Part shown: piece after piece, positions 1-7,802 of the stretch | Numbering within the stretch: position 1 is the stretch's first letter | Layout of the letters: each line of letters starts with the position of its first letter | Assembly (NCBI GenBank): GCA_041394705.1 | Contig: JAWKHS010000005.1 | Span: forward strand, 186,001-250,000 | Origin: Vicinamibacterales bacterium | Lineage (GTDB): Bacteria; Acidobacteriota; Vicinamibacteria; Vicinamibacterales; UBA2999 | Direction: 5' to 3' | Length of the DNA stretch: 64,000 nt | Notes under the pieces: model-generated | The model's input: only the letters and a program-made list of their open reading frames with translations | Databases searched by the model: none | What the model was told of the DNA's origin: nothing | Made by a program: the position numbers and the translations under genes

Positions 1-2
1 CC

Positions 3-887
3 GGCCGGCTCGACGAGGCCGAGCGCCTGGCGACGAGGCCGGCGGGATCGCCCACGTTCCTGTCCGAGTACTACCGGGCGATGGCCCTGGACGCGCTCAC
101 GACCGACCCCGCCGCGGTCGCCCCCCTGATCGAAGCCGCGCTTCGCGAGTCGGTGCGCCTCAACCCGACGTTCGCGGAGGCCCACGTCGAGCTGTCGCGC
201 CACCTCGACCAGCGGGAGGAGGCGCGCGACGAGGCGATGCAGCTCGTGCGCCGCGCCATCGCGCTGGCGCCCGTGCGCGACGACTACCGGCTGCAGCTCG
301 CGCGCCTCCATCTGCTGGCCCGGGACACGTCGCAGGCGCGCGTGGTGCTGGATCCGCTCGCCGAGCGGGGCAGCAGCGACAGGATCCGGGCCGGCGCCCG
401 CGAGTACCTGACGACGGCCCTGGAGATCGACCTGGCCCGGATCGAGCCCCCGGCCGCTCCGCCAGCGGCGCGTGAGTCCGGCCCGGGACCGGAGGAGTCC
501 GGCGGCGGCCCGCCGCCTCCCTCGAATCCGCCGGGCACGGCACCGGACCCGCCCGGTGGTCCGGCGCCCCCGGCCTACGTGCTGCAGTTGCGGCCGGTGC
601 GAGCGGGCGAGCGGCAGGTGTTCGGGACGTGGTCGTTCATCGAGTGCATCCGCGGCAACGCGGTGACCCTCGTCGCGCGCGTGGGCGGCCGCGATCTGCG
701 CCTGCGCGCGGCGCGGATGGCCAGCGTGGACTTCGTCTCGTACCGGGCGGGCGGAGCCCCGGCGGTGGGATGCGGCCCGCAGCGCCCGATTCCGGTGCTC
801 GTCACCTATCGCCCGGGCGCCTCGGGCTCCACGGCCGGCGAGGCCGTCGCCATCGAGTTCATGCCGCCGGACTACCGGCCGCGATAG
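3..887 (+). CDS. TPR-repeat protein, C-terminal part (5' end off the window)
   Basis: The frame is open from base 3, so the true start lies upstream and only the C-terminal ~294 residues are present. The first ~150 residues are helical and Ala/Leu/Arg-rich, with TPR-like pairs (for example LNPTFAEAHVELSRHLD and LAPVRDDYRLQLARLHLL). A Pro/Gly-rich linker follows, encoded around 460-580. The end is a ~95-residue beta-rich domain with GTWSFIECIRGNAVTLVARV and two Cys (IEC and VGCGPQ). From memory, this tail recurs on TPR proteins of Acidobacteria; its function is unknown to me. The role is probably protein-protein interaction. The 3' end overlaps the convergent neighbour by 29 bases. The family call is firm for TPR only. 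Confidence 0.6.
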   Translation, partial: GRLDEAERLATRPAGSPTFLSEYYRAMALDALTTDPAAVAPLIEAALRESVRLNPTFAEAHVELSRHLDQREEARDEAMQLVRRAIALAPVRDDYRLQLARLHLLARDTSQARVVLDPLAERGSSDRIRAGAREYLTTALEIDLARIEPPAAPPAARESGPGPEESGGGPPPPSNPPGTAPDPPGGPAPPAYVLQLRPVRAGERQVFGTWSFIECIRGNAVTLVARVGGRDLRLRAARMASVDFVSYRAGGAPAVGCGPQRPIPVLVTYRPGASGSTAGEAVAIEFMPPDYRPR

Positions 888-1689
888 ACGTCAGCACGTA
901 GACGCCGCGCGCCGGGGATGTCGCCGCGCCCTCCTGGACCAGGGCGCGGTTGCCGAGTCCGGCCTCGGGGCGTGCCAGGCCCGAGACGCGCGCAAGTTCG
1001 CCGGGCACCGTCATGCCGGCCGTCGTGAGGAACGCGCGCGCGATCTCGCGGCGGGCCACCTCGGGGCGGACGCGCGCGGTGAGCTGGTCGGGAAAGCGCC
1101 CGACGGCCAGGGTCCAGATGTAGGTGAACCAGGGCGCGTAGAGCACCTCGCTCGGCACGACCAGCATCGCGGCCTGGAGTTCGTCCATCGCGCGCAGGAA
1201 GGTCGCGCGATCCGTGACGCCGGAGTCCGCGCGCAGGTCCTTGGTGGCCATCTCCCATTCGGCGCGCAGCACGCTCAGGATGGCGCGGGCGGGACGGCTC
1301 AGGCGCCGGGCCTCGCCGGCCTTGCGCACGCCCCACACGGCGTTGAAGTGCGGGACCAGTCGCGGGGCCACGAACATCGCCTTCCCGCGCGCGAGCTTCG
1401 CGTAGTAGACCTTGCCGCGGCGGATCATCTCGTCCTTGAGCAGCCAGGCCTCCGAGGCCTCGGGATCCTTCTGCACGTTGCGCGGCATCACGGCGTCGCG
1501 GCGCCCGCAGACCGCGACGTACAGCGACGGGCCGGGCTTCCGGGCATCGGTGAGGCACGACGCGAAGCCCACCGCCTCGACGAACTGCTCCGCCTCGGCC
1601 GCCGACGTGATCTCGCGGCCGCCCTCCCGACGCCAGTGCCGGTCCCGGAATTCCTCGATGTCGTCGGGCAGGACGTGGCGCGGGGGCAT
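859..1689 (-). CDS. AlkZ-related winged-helix protein
   Basis: A protein of about 276 residues resembling the AlkZ/YcaQ-related group of winged-helix proteins, whose characterised members are DNA glycosylases for bulky or crosslinked lesions. Supporting stretches are an N-terminal EQFVEAVGFASCL, a middle GKVYYAKLARGKAMFVAP segment, and a basic C-terminal helical region (VRPEVARREIARAFLTTAG). I see no catalytic residue I can vouch for, so enzymatic activity is inference. The ATG at 1689 was chosen over a GTG at 1716 because it begins the conserved-looking MPPRHVLPDD segment. It is divergent from the kinase gene at 1824, and its stop lies inside the end of the convergent TPR gene. Confidence 0.5.
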   Translation of the reverse strand: MPPRHVLPDDIEEFRDRHWRREGGREITSAAEAEQFVEAVGFASCLTDARKPGPSLYVAVCGRRDAVMPRNVQKDPEASEAWLLKDEMIRRGKVYYAKLARGKAMFVAPRLVPHFNAVWGVRKAGEARRLSRPARAILSVLRAEWEMATKDLRADSGVTDRATFLRAMDELQAAMLVVPSEVLYAPWFTYIWTLAVGRFPDQLTARVRPEVARREIARAFLTTAGMTVPGELARVSGLARPEAGLGNRALVQEGAATSPARGVYVLTSIAAGSPAA

Positions 1690-1803
1690 GCGGAGCTCTC
1701 GGAGCGGACCGGCCACGGCCCGCGCGACCCGACGCGCGGACGGCCTCGACTGGTGGCCGAGATTCTACCGCCAGGGCCGGACGAGCCGCGCGGCGCCCCG
1801 GCA

Positions 1804-1809
1804 TATACT
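1804..1809 (+). promoter_or_regulatory. -10 box of the TPR kinase gene
   Basis: TATACT stands out in GC-rich DNA 14 bases before the GTG at 1824. No convincing -35 hexamer is seen 16-18 bases upstream. The same hexamer recurs on the minus strand before the epimerase gene at 42216. Confidence 0.45.
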
Positions 1810-1823
1810 CGGATTTTCCAGCC

Positions 1824-4412
1824 GTGAGCGTCCGTTCCGACGATCCGACCCAGCTCGCCCCCGGGGCGGACGACCCGTCGCACGACGAGCGGGTGGGGGC
1901 CTATCGCCTGGTGCGCGAGCTCGGGCAGGGCGGCATGGGCACGGTCCACCTGGCCGTCCGCGACGACGACGCGTTCCAGAAGCGGGTCGCCCTCAAGATC
2001 CTCAAGCGCGGCATGGACACCGAGGCCATCGTGCGGCGCTTCCGGACGGAGCGGCAGATCCTGGCCGGCCTCGATCACCCGAACATCGCGCGGCTGTTCG
2101 ACGGCGGCACGACGGCCGACGGCCGGCCCTACCTCGTGATGGAGTACGTGGAGGGCGCGCCGCTGGTCGAGTACGCCGACGCCCGGTCGCTGGACGTCGC
2201 CGCCCGGCTCGAGCTCTTCGTCCAGGTGTGCGCGGCGGTCCAGCACGCGCACCAGAACCTCGTCATCCACCGCGATCTCAAGCCCGCCAACGTCCTGGTG
2301 ACCTCCGACGGCGTGCCGAAGCTGCTCGACTTCGGCATCGCGAAGCTGCTCAATCCCGAGATGGCCGGCCACACGCTGGCGCCGACCGCCCCGGGGCTGC
2401 AGATGATGACGCCCGAGTACGCCAGCCCCGAGCAGGTGCGCGGCGACACCGTCACGACGGCGAGCGACGTCTACTCGCTGGGCGTGCTGCTCTACGAGTT
2501 CCTCACCGGACGCCAGCCCTACCGCCTCACCAGCCGGGCGTTCTCGGAGATCGTCCGTGCGGTGTGCGAGGAGGAGCCCGAGCGGCCCAGCCTCGCGGTG
2601 ACGCGGCCGGCGGCCCCGAAGACCGACACCGGCCCGGCGCGGACGGGGCCGCGTTCCACCCGGCCGGCGGACTCGCAGCGCTGGCAGCGGCGGCTGGCCG
2701 GCGATCTCGACAACATCCTCCTCAAGGCGCTCAGCAAGGAGCCGGCGCGGCGCTACGCGTCGGTGGACCAGTTCGCCGAGGACCTGCGCCGGCACCTGGC
2801 CGGCCTGCCGGTGCTGGCGCGTCAGGACACGTTCGGCTATCGCGCCTCGAAGTTCGTGCGCCGCCACCGCGGCGCGGTCACGGCCGGCGCGGCCGTGGGC
2901 CTCGCGCTCGTGGCGGGGATGGCCGGCGTCGTCTGGCAGGCGCGCGTGGCCAGCCGCGAGCGGGCGCGGGCCGAGCAGCGGTTCGAAGACGTCCGGGCGC
3001 TGGCGAGCGCGTTCCTCTTCGACGTCCACGACGCCGTCAAGGACCTGGCCGGATCCACGCCCGCGCGCCAGCTGATGGTGCAGAAGGGCATCGAGTACCT
3101 CGACAAGATCGCCGCCGACGCCGGCGACCGGGCCGACCTGCGGCGCGAGCTCGCCGCCGGCTACCTGCGCGTCGGCGACGTGCAGGGCCGGCCGCTGAAT
3201 CCCAACCTGGGCGATACGGCCGGCGCGCTGACGAGCTACCAGAAGGCCGTTGCCCTCTACGACTCGCTCGGCGTCGCCAGCGCGAGCCCGCCCGAGCTCC
3301 GGCGCGAGACGGCCACGGCCCTCTTCCGCCTGAGCGAGCTTCTGGCGGCCACGGGCGACACGGCCGGCGCCATGCAGGCCGTGCGGCGCGGCGTGGACCT
3401 GCAGCGCGACATCGCCACCGACGCCTCGGCCCCGCCGGAGGCGCGACGGGACCTGGTGGCCGGCTACAGCCGGCTCGGCGATCTCCTGGTGGCCACGGGC
3501 GCGACCAGCGAGGCCCTCGAGGCCCACCGGCGGGCACTGAGCCTCATGGAGCAGCTGGCGTCCACCGCGCCCGACGATCCGGCCAACCTCCGGCAGCTCG
3601 GCGTGGCCTACAACAAGGTCGGCAACGTGCTCGGGAATCCCAACTACCCGAACGTCGGCGACCACGCCGCCGCGCTCGACGAGATGAGGAAGTCCGTGGA
3701 GGTCTTCACCCGGGCATCCGCACGCTTTCCGGACAACGCCATGTTCAAGCGCAACCTGGCGGTGGCGCGCAGCAACACGGCCGACATCCTCCTGGCGCTC
3801 GGCCGGCGGGCCGAGGCCCTGACCGAGGAGGGCCTGGCGCGCGAGACCTACGAGGCGCAGGCGCGCGAGGACCCGAGCAACGCCGCCGCGCAGAACGATC
3901 TCGCGATCACGTACTACAAGCAGGCCGAGATGCTCGACGGGGACGGCCGCTACGCCGAGGCGCTGGCCGCGATCGAGCGGGCCGCCGCGATCCAGGATCG
4001 CCTGGCGGCCGCGTCGCCGGAGAGCGTCCGGGCCCGGGGCGAGGTGGCCACCAACTACGGCATGCGGGGCCGTCTGCTCGCGCGGCTCGGCCGCCGCGCG
4101 CCGGCGCTGGAGAACCTCGACAGGTCGGTCGAGCTGTGCCGCGAGCTTGCCGAGCGAAACCCTGCCAATCTCGAGCGCCGGGTCTACGTGGCGTACGCGC
4201 TGGCCGAACGGGCCGACGGCCTGGGCGTGCTCGCGGCCGGTCCCGGGGGCGGCGCCCCGGATCGGAGCGCGGCCGAGCGCGACTACGCGGAGGCCGAGTC
4301 GATCCTCGCCGGCCTGCAGGCGCAGGGCGCCCTGGAAGGCACCGACGTCGAGATGCTGGCTCAGGTCCGCGGAAAGCTCGCGGATCTCCGCCGCGCCGGC
4401 ACGCCCCGGTAA
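1824..4412 (+). CDS. Membrane Ser/Thr protein kinase with TPR sensor region
   Basis: An 862-residue Hanks-type kinase. The catalytic domain spans residues ~25-320 with a Gly-rich loop (GQGGMG), ATP-binding Lys58 in VALKIL, HRDLKPAN with Asp151, and DFG with Asp169. A single membrane segment follows at ~350-370 (VTAGAAVGLALVAGMAGVVW). The C-terminal ~480 residues are alpha-helical TPR-like repeats, such as DTAGALTSYQKAVALYDSL and TSEALEAHRRALSLMEQL. This kinase-TM-TPR architecture is common in Acidobacteria. The kinase faces the cytoplasm and the repeats are predicted outside. Substrates are unknown. It starts with GTG 14 bases after a TATACT box and ends two bases from the convergent TPR gene. 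Confidence 0.93.
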   Translation: MSVRSDDPTQLAPGADDPSHDERVGAYRLVRELGQGGMGTVHLAVRDDDAFQKRVALKILKRGMDTEAIVRRFRTERQILAGLDHPNIARLFDGGTTADGRPYLVMEYVEGAPLVEYADARSLDVAARLELFVQVCAAVQHAHQNLVIHRDLKPANVLVTSDGVPKLLDFGIAKLLNPEMAGHTLAPTAPGLQMMTPEYASPEQVRGDTVTTASDVYSLGVLLYEFLTGRQPYRLTSRAFSEIVRAVCEEEPERPSLAVTRPAAPKTDTGPARTGPRSTRPADSQRWQRRLAGDLDNILLKALSKEPARRYASVDQFAEDLRRHLAGLPVLARQDTFGYRASKFVRRHRGAVTAGAAVGLALVAGMAGVVWQARVASRERARAEQRFEDVRALASAFLFDVHDAVKDLAGSTPARQLMVQKGIEYLDKIAADAGDRADLRRELAAGYLRVGDVQGRPLNPNLGDTAGALTSYQKAVALYDSLGVASASPPELRRETATALFRLSELLAATGDTAGAMQAVRRGVDLQRDIATDASAPPEARRDLVAGYSRLGDLLVATGATSEALEAHRRALSLMEQLASTAPDDPANLRQLGVAYNKVGNVLGNPNYPNVGDHAAALDEMRKSVEVFTRASARFPDNAMFKRNLAVARSNTADILLALGRRAEALTEEGLARETYEAQAREDPSNAAAQNDLAITYYKQAEMLDGDGRYAEALAAIERAAAIQDRLAAASPESVRARGEVATNYGMRGRLLARLGRRAPALENLDRSVELCRELAERNPANLERRVYVAYALAERADGLGVLAAGPGGGAPDRSAAERDYAEAESILAGLQAQGALEGTDVEMLAQVRGKLADLRRAGTPR

Positions 4413-4413
4413 A

Positions 4414-6060
4414 TCAGAAGCGGGACGCCCGGATCCACGTATCCGAGCGGGCCCAGGCCTTCTCCAGTTCCTGGTCCACCTCGGCGGACGGCTTGCCCTG
4501 CGCCTTGAGCGCCTGCTGCAGGCCCAAGAGCGACCAGCCGTTGTGCGGGTGCTCCTCGAGCTCGGTCCGATAGGTCGTCTCGGCCTCGGCGTACTGCCCG
4601 GCCTCGATCTGCATCGCGCCCAGCCAGTGGCGGGCGTCGAAGGGCAGCGGCTCGGGCTCGTCGTACTCGAGGCTGTCGTCGAGCGTCACGGCCTCCTGGA
4701 ACTTCGCGAGCGCCGTCGCCTTGTCGCCGACGTAGCGGGCGATCTCGCCCTCCAGGATGTTGCCCACGATGCCCAGCAGGACCTTGGCCTCGTGGTTGCG
4801 GAAGTTCTGCGTCGAGGTGGCCGCCGTCTTCTGCACCCGCGAGAGGTAGAGACGGGCGTAATCCACCTCGCCGGCCCGGAGCTTCGCGTAGCCCTGGGCG
4901 AAGTCCCACATGCCGGCCGGCACGTCGCGCTCGGGGCGCGCCGTGACCGCCGGGATCTCGTCGAAGCGGCCGAAGCGCACGAGCGTCAGCACGTGGTACA
5001 TCGAGTCGCCGGTGCTCTTCGCGTAGTCCTTGCCCGCCTGGATGGCGATGGCACCCTGGCTGTCGTTCGAGGCCGCGAAGAGCAGCATGTGCAGGTTGTG
5101 ATCGGGGTAGATGGCGAAGCCCTCGTTGATGGCCGCCTTCATGTCCGAGTGCCAGGCCTGCAGGTTCGCGCGCACGCCGTCGTTCCACCGCCCGATCTCG
5201 TTCCAGGTGTGAGACGGCATGTGGTTCATGTGGCTGGCGCCCGGCACCGCGTTGCCCAGGAACTCGGCGCACTCGGCGGCCCGGCCGGGATCCACCGTGG
5301 ACTCGGTGGCGTGCACGTACAGGTGGCACGCGCCCGGGTGCTTCAGGTCCAGGGCCAGCGCCTGGAGCAGCACCTTGTGCAGGCGCTGGATGTTGGGCGC
5401 GTTGATGTCGCGCGTGCCGCGCCTGGGCTCGAGCAGGAACAGGGCGTCGCCGTACAGGGTGATCGCGTCCACGTCGGTCGGGAACGCCTCCGCCACCTTC
5501 TGCATCGCGGCCGCGTAGGCACGCTCCTGGTCCATCCGCGCCTTCGGATCGAACCGCTCGACGTAGCGCGACTGGATGGCGTCGATGAAGGCGCGCTCCC
5601 ACGGCAGCTTCGCGTTCGCCTTGAGCGCGAGGGCCTTCTTCGCGGCGGCGTAGGCAAAGGGCGCGTGTTCGGCCAGCATCGGGCCGTTCAGGTAGGAGCC
5701 CCAGGCCCAGGCCTCGCCCCAGTAGCAGATGGCGCAGGTCGCGTCGCGCTGCCACGCGGCCCGGAAGGACCGGACGGCGTCGAGCTTCGCGAACGAGTAC
5801 ATCATCTGCATGCCCTGCGTGAACAGGGCCTGGGCCTCCGGGTTCGTGGTGGTGATGGTCTTGGTGAAGGGGCCGAGCCCGGCCGTGTAGATCGGAATGG
5901 GGTCGGCGACGTACTTCGGCAGGGCCGGCGTGCCGCCGGCGGCGGGGCCGCCTGGATCGTCCATGTGCATGTCGTGCTGCGCCAGCGCGGGCGTGATGCC
6001 CAGTCCCCAGGCCAGACCGACCGACAGCAGCTCCAGCGCGACCCTACGCCAACACCCCAT
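4414..6060 (-). CDS. Secreted TPR-repeat protein
   Basis: A 548-residue exported protein. The ATG at 6060 is chosen over upstream in-frame starts because a strong GGGAGGG ribosome site precedes it and a signal peptide follows at once (hydrophobic core LLSVGLAWGLGITPALAQ, then the acidic, His/Met-containing HDMHMDD). The mature part has TPR-like helices, including NPEAQALFTQGMQMMYSFAK, a Cys pair (CAICYWGEAWAWG), and a His-rich HMNHMPSHTW segment near the middle that could bind metal (inference). From memory, proteins of this type are widespread in soil Acidobacteria and Proteobacteria without assigned function. It is convergent with the kinase gene, with one base between the stops. Confidence 0.75.
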   Translation of the reverse strand: MGCWRRVALELLSVGLAWGLGITPALAQHDMHMDDPGGPAAGGTPALPKYVADPIPIYTAGLGPFTKTITTTNPEAQALFTQGMQMMYSFAKLDAVRSFRAAWQRDATCAICYWGEAWAWGSYLNGPMLAEHAPFAYAAAKKALALKANAKLPWERAFIDAIQSRYVERFDPKARMDQERAYAAAMQKVAEAFPTDVDAITLYGDALFLLEPRRGTRDINAPNIQRLHKVLLQALALDLKHPGACHLYVHATESTVDPGRAAECAEFLGNAVPGASHMNHMPSHTWNEIGRWNDGVRANLQAWHSDMKAAINEGFAIYPDHNLHMLLFAASNDSQGAIAIQAGKDYAKSTGDSMYHVLTLVRFGRFDEIPAVTARPERDVPAGMWDFAQGYAKLRAGEVDYARLYLSRVQKTAATSTQNFRNHEAKVLLGIVGNILEGEIARYVGDKATALAKFQEAVTLDDSLEYDEPEPLPFDARHWLGAMQIEAGQYAEAETTYRTELEEHPHNGWSLLGLQQALKAQGKPSAEVDQELEKAWARSDTWIRASRF

Positions 6061-6182
6061 GACACCCTCCCCTGGCCGCGTCCCGCCGCGGACCGCCCGC
6101 ATCATAGCGGAACGGTCACGGCCGCCACGGGTTATCGCGCGACCGCGTAAGATGCGGGCCGGATGCGGCGGGGAGCAGCGGC

Positions 6183-7721
6183 GTGACCAGACGGGAGTGG
6201 CTGACGTGGGCCGCAAGCGCGGCGTGGCATCCCGCGGCGATCCGGGCGGCGCAGCCGCCCCGGCCGCCGGAGGACGACCCCACCGCCCTGACCGTGGCCG
6301 GGCTGGCGCGCGCCTACGGGGAGCGGCGCCTCACGCCCATCGACGTCACCGGCGCCTACCTGGCGGCCATCGACCGCGAGGACGGCGCCCTCGGCGCCTA
6401 CGTCACCGTCGCGCGGGAGCGCGCGGTGGACGAGACGCGGCGCCTGCTGCTGCGGGCCTCGGCGCTCGGGACCGAACCGCCGCTCTTCGGCGTGCCCGTG
6501 GCGCACAAGGATCTCTTCGCCACGCGCGGCGTCAGGACCACCGGCGGCTCGCGGCTGCACGAGCGCTGGGTCCCGGACGAGGACGCCGATCTCGTCGCGG
6601 CGTTCACCGGCGCGGGGGCGGTGCTGCTGGGCAAGACGAACACGCACGAGCTCGGCGGCGGGGTCACGACGATCAACCCGTTCTTCGGGACCACGCACAA
6701 TCCGCACGACCCGACGCGCATCGCCGGCGGATCCAGCGGCGGATCGGCGGCGGCCGTGGCGGCCCGTCTCGCGCTGGTGGCCACGGGCAGCGACACGGGC
6801 GGCAGCGTGCGCATTCCCGCCGCGCTCTGCGGATGCGTCGGGCTCAAGCCGACCTTCGGCCTCCTGCCAACCGGCGGTCTGCTCGGCGCCTGCCCCACCT
6901 TCGATCACGCCGGGCTCCTCACGCGCACGGCCGAGGACGCCGCGCTCGTGCTCGCGGCCGTGGCGCCCTCCGGGACGGGGGCCCCGCGCGGTGAAGCGTT
7001 CCTGACCCGATTCAGGGCGGCCGTCGAGCGCGGCCTCCATGGAGGGCGCCTCGGCGTCGCACGGGCGTACTTCTGCGCCGGCCTCGACCCCGGCGTCGCC
7101 GCGGCCTTCGACGAGGCGCTCCGGACGCTGTCGGCGGCTGGCGCACGCCTCGCTGACGTGGATCTGGGCATCACGGCCGAGACCTACGGCGGCCTGTTCG
7201 ATCCCATCGCCGTCAGCGAGATCCGGGCGACCTATCGGGCGGACTGGGCGGCGCGGCCCGAAGCCTTCTCGCGCGACTTCGCCGCGGTGTTCCAGGGGCC
7301 GCCCATTCCGGAGACGGCGCTGGCGGCCGCGCGGGTCGCGCGCGAGGCATTCGAGCGCCGGGTGGCCACGGTGCTCGACGAGGTCGACCTGCTCGTGATG
7401 CCCACGGTGCCCGTCACGGCCCCGCCGATCGCGGGCCCGATCGACGGCATGCGCATCCTCCGCAACACGTGGGCCTTCAACGCCGCGCGGGTGCCGGCCG
7501 TGTCGGTGCCGTGCGGGAACGGCGCGGGCGGCGTGCCCGTCGGGCTGCAGCTGGTCGGACCGCGGTTCGCGGAGCCCGAACTCCTGGCGGCAGCGGGCGC
7601 AATAGAGCGCCGTCTGCCGCTGGCGGCGGCAGCAAGCGCCATAGAGCGTCGTCTGCCGCTGGCGGCGGCAGCAAGCGCCATAGAGCGTCGTCTGCCGCTG
7701 GCGGCGGCAGCGCGCCGCTGA
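6183..7721 (+). CDS. Amidase-signature hydrolase (GatA-like), probably exported
   Basis: A 512-residue amidase-signature enzyme that hydrolyses C-N bonds of an unknown amide. The Lys-cisSer-Ser triad is visible as Lys109 (VPVAHKDLF), Ser184 (GGSSGGS) and Ser208 (DTGGSVRIP). The 75 and 24 residue spacings equal those of the family archetype FAAH. The N-terminus begins TRREWLTW and then AASAAWHPAAIRAAQPP, suggesting an export signal; this argues against a role in Glu-tRNA amidation. No gatB or gatC lies nearby. The GTG start is supported by GGGGAG about 9 bases upstream. The extreme C-terminus is a three-copy in-frame repeat of a 13-residue unit (see the repeat at 7602), outside the catalytic fold. 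Confidence 0.88.
   Translation: MTRREWLTWAASAAWHPAAIRAAQPPRPPEDDPTALTVAGLARAYGERRLTPIDVTGAYLAAIDREDGALGAYVTVARERAVDETRRLLLRASALGTEPPLFGVPVAHKDLFATRGVRTTGGSRLHERWVPDEDADLVAAFTGAGAVLLGKTNTHELGGGVTTINPFFGTTHNPHDPTRIAGGSSGGSAAAVAARLALVATGSDTGGSVRIPAALCGCVGLKPTFGLLPTGGLLGACPTFDHAGLLTRTAEDAALVLAAVAPSGTGAPRGEAFLTRFRAAVERGLHGGRLGVARAYFCAGLDPGVAAAFDEALRTLSAAGARLADVDLGITAETYGGLFDPIAVSEIRATYRADWAARPEAFSRDFAAVFQGPPIPETALAAARVAREAFERRVATVLDEVDLLVMPTVPVTAPPIAGPIDGMRILRNTWAFNAARVPAVSVPCGNGAGGVPVGLQLVGPRFAEPELLAAAGAIERRLPLAAAASAIERRLPLAAAASAIERRLPLAAAARR
7602..7711 (+). repeat. 39-bp in-frame tandem repeat, ~2.8 copies
   Basis: Copies start at 7602, 7641 and 7680. Each opens with ATAGAGCG and contains CTGCCGCTGGCGGCGGCAGC. 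The unit is a multiple of three and encodes AIERRLPLAAAAS. The second and third copies are identical up to 7711; the first differs by one base (CGCC for CGTC). The third copy diverges just before the stop codon. Confidence 0.95.
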
Positions 7722-7752
7722 ACCTCGCCTCTGTCGTCCCGGCGCCGCGGCG

Positions 7753-7758
7753 TACAAT
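7753..7758 (+). promoter_or_regulatory. -10 box TACAAT upstream of the spermidine-synthase-like gene
   Basis: TACAAT lies 8 bases before an ATG (7767) that opens an 11-codon ORF, and 40 bases before the GTG of the downstream gene. No strong -35 is visible (CTGTCG at 7731 is weak). Confidence 0.45.
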
Positions 7759-7766
7759 CGGCATCG

Positions 7767-7802
7767 ATGCGGCCCTCTCTCCTCGGACGTCGGCCGGCGT
7801 GA
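7767..7802 (+). CDS. Possible leader peptide / upstream ORF (11 codons)
   Basis: A short ORF encoding MRPSLLGRRPA. Its ATG sits 8 bases after a TACAAT box, so it could begin at the mRNA 5' end without a leader. Its TGA (7800-7802) overlaps the GTG start (7799-7801) of the next gene as GTGA, the same coupling geometry used between many genes here. No ribosome site precedes the downstream GTG, so translation of this ORF could feed ribosomes into it. There is no homology evidence and it may be chance. Confidence 0.25.
   Translation: MRPSLLGRRPA

Noticed and set aside
1412..4573. A 1053-residue open frame on the plus strand, overlapping the TPR kinase
   Set aside because: It is a shadow of the kinase and AlkZ-like genes: Arg/Gly/Pro-rich with no recognisable domain, caused by high GC content.
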